The notes beneath the pieces are model-generated. The model ran no database searches, was not told where the DNA came from, and saw only the letters and a list, made by a program, of their open reading frames with translations. Position numbers and translations under genes: made by a program. Of a DNA stretch of 6,133 nucleotides, positions 6,122 to 6,133 are shown piece after piece (within the stretch, counting starts at the first letter, position 1; the number at the start of each line of letters is the position of its first letter). Source of the stretch: Nitriliruptoraceae bacterium (lineage in GTDB: Bacteria > Actinomycetota > Nitriliruptoria > Nitriliruptorales > Nitriliruptoraceae); the NCBI GenBank assembly GCA_007134165.1, contig SLLJ01000019.1, positions 1 through 6,133 on the forward strand, in the 5' to 3' direction.

Positions 6122-6133
6122 ATGCGTGAGATC
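6122..6133 (+). CDS. Possible start of the next gene, truncated by window edge
   Basis: ATG at 6122 opens a frame of four codons (M-R-E-I) to the window end. An in-frame ATG at 6110 would add four residues but overlaps the proposed -10. The call rests on the promoter-like geometry before 6122 only. Four residues allow no identification of the product. Confidence 0.3.

Overview
The window is G+C-rich throughout, with third codon positions almost always G or C, GTG used as a start codon, 4-bp stop-start overlaps between genes and a lipobox protein. This fits a high-G+C actinobacterial chromosome; I cannot name the genus. There is no tRNA, rRNA, CRISPR array or recognisable mobile element. Coding density is close to 100 %, and the only clear non-coding stretch is about 100 bp at the right end.

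Layout: (1) bases 1-1077, plus strand, the C-terminal ~358 residues of an M20D-type amidohydrolase cut by the left edge. (2) Bases 4958-1034, minus strand, a three-gene operon read leftwards: a 755-residue membrane protein, a secreted lipoprotein of unknown function, and a small PAP2 phosphatase. The genes are linked by GTGA and ATGA overlaps. The operon's end overlaps the end of the amidohydrolase gene by 44 bp. (3) Bases 4979-6022, plus strand, a polytopic protein of the lysylphosphatidylglycerol synthase transmembrane / flippase-like family (UPF0104, YbhN-like), transcribed divergently from the operon. (4) Bases 6023-6121, a G/T-rich non-coding stretch leading to a probable leaderless start codon at 6122, whose gene lies outside the window.

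The most interesting object is the 755-residue protein. From N to C terminus it appears to hold a degenerate class III nucleotide-cyclase-like domain, a six-helix PAP2-like membrane domain that has lost its catalytic lysine and both histidines, a kinase domain with intact HRDxKPGN and metal-binding Asp, and a final membrane helix. The same operon ends with a second PAP2 protein whose active site is complete, and the divergent neighbour is a lipid-flippase-like protein. My inference is an envelope-lipid or lipid-linked-glycan handling module: a membrane-anchored kinase with two probable pseudo-enzyme domains, a surface lipoprotein, an active lipid-phosphate phosphatase and a putative lipid translocator. 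The substrate cannot be read from the sequence.
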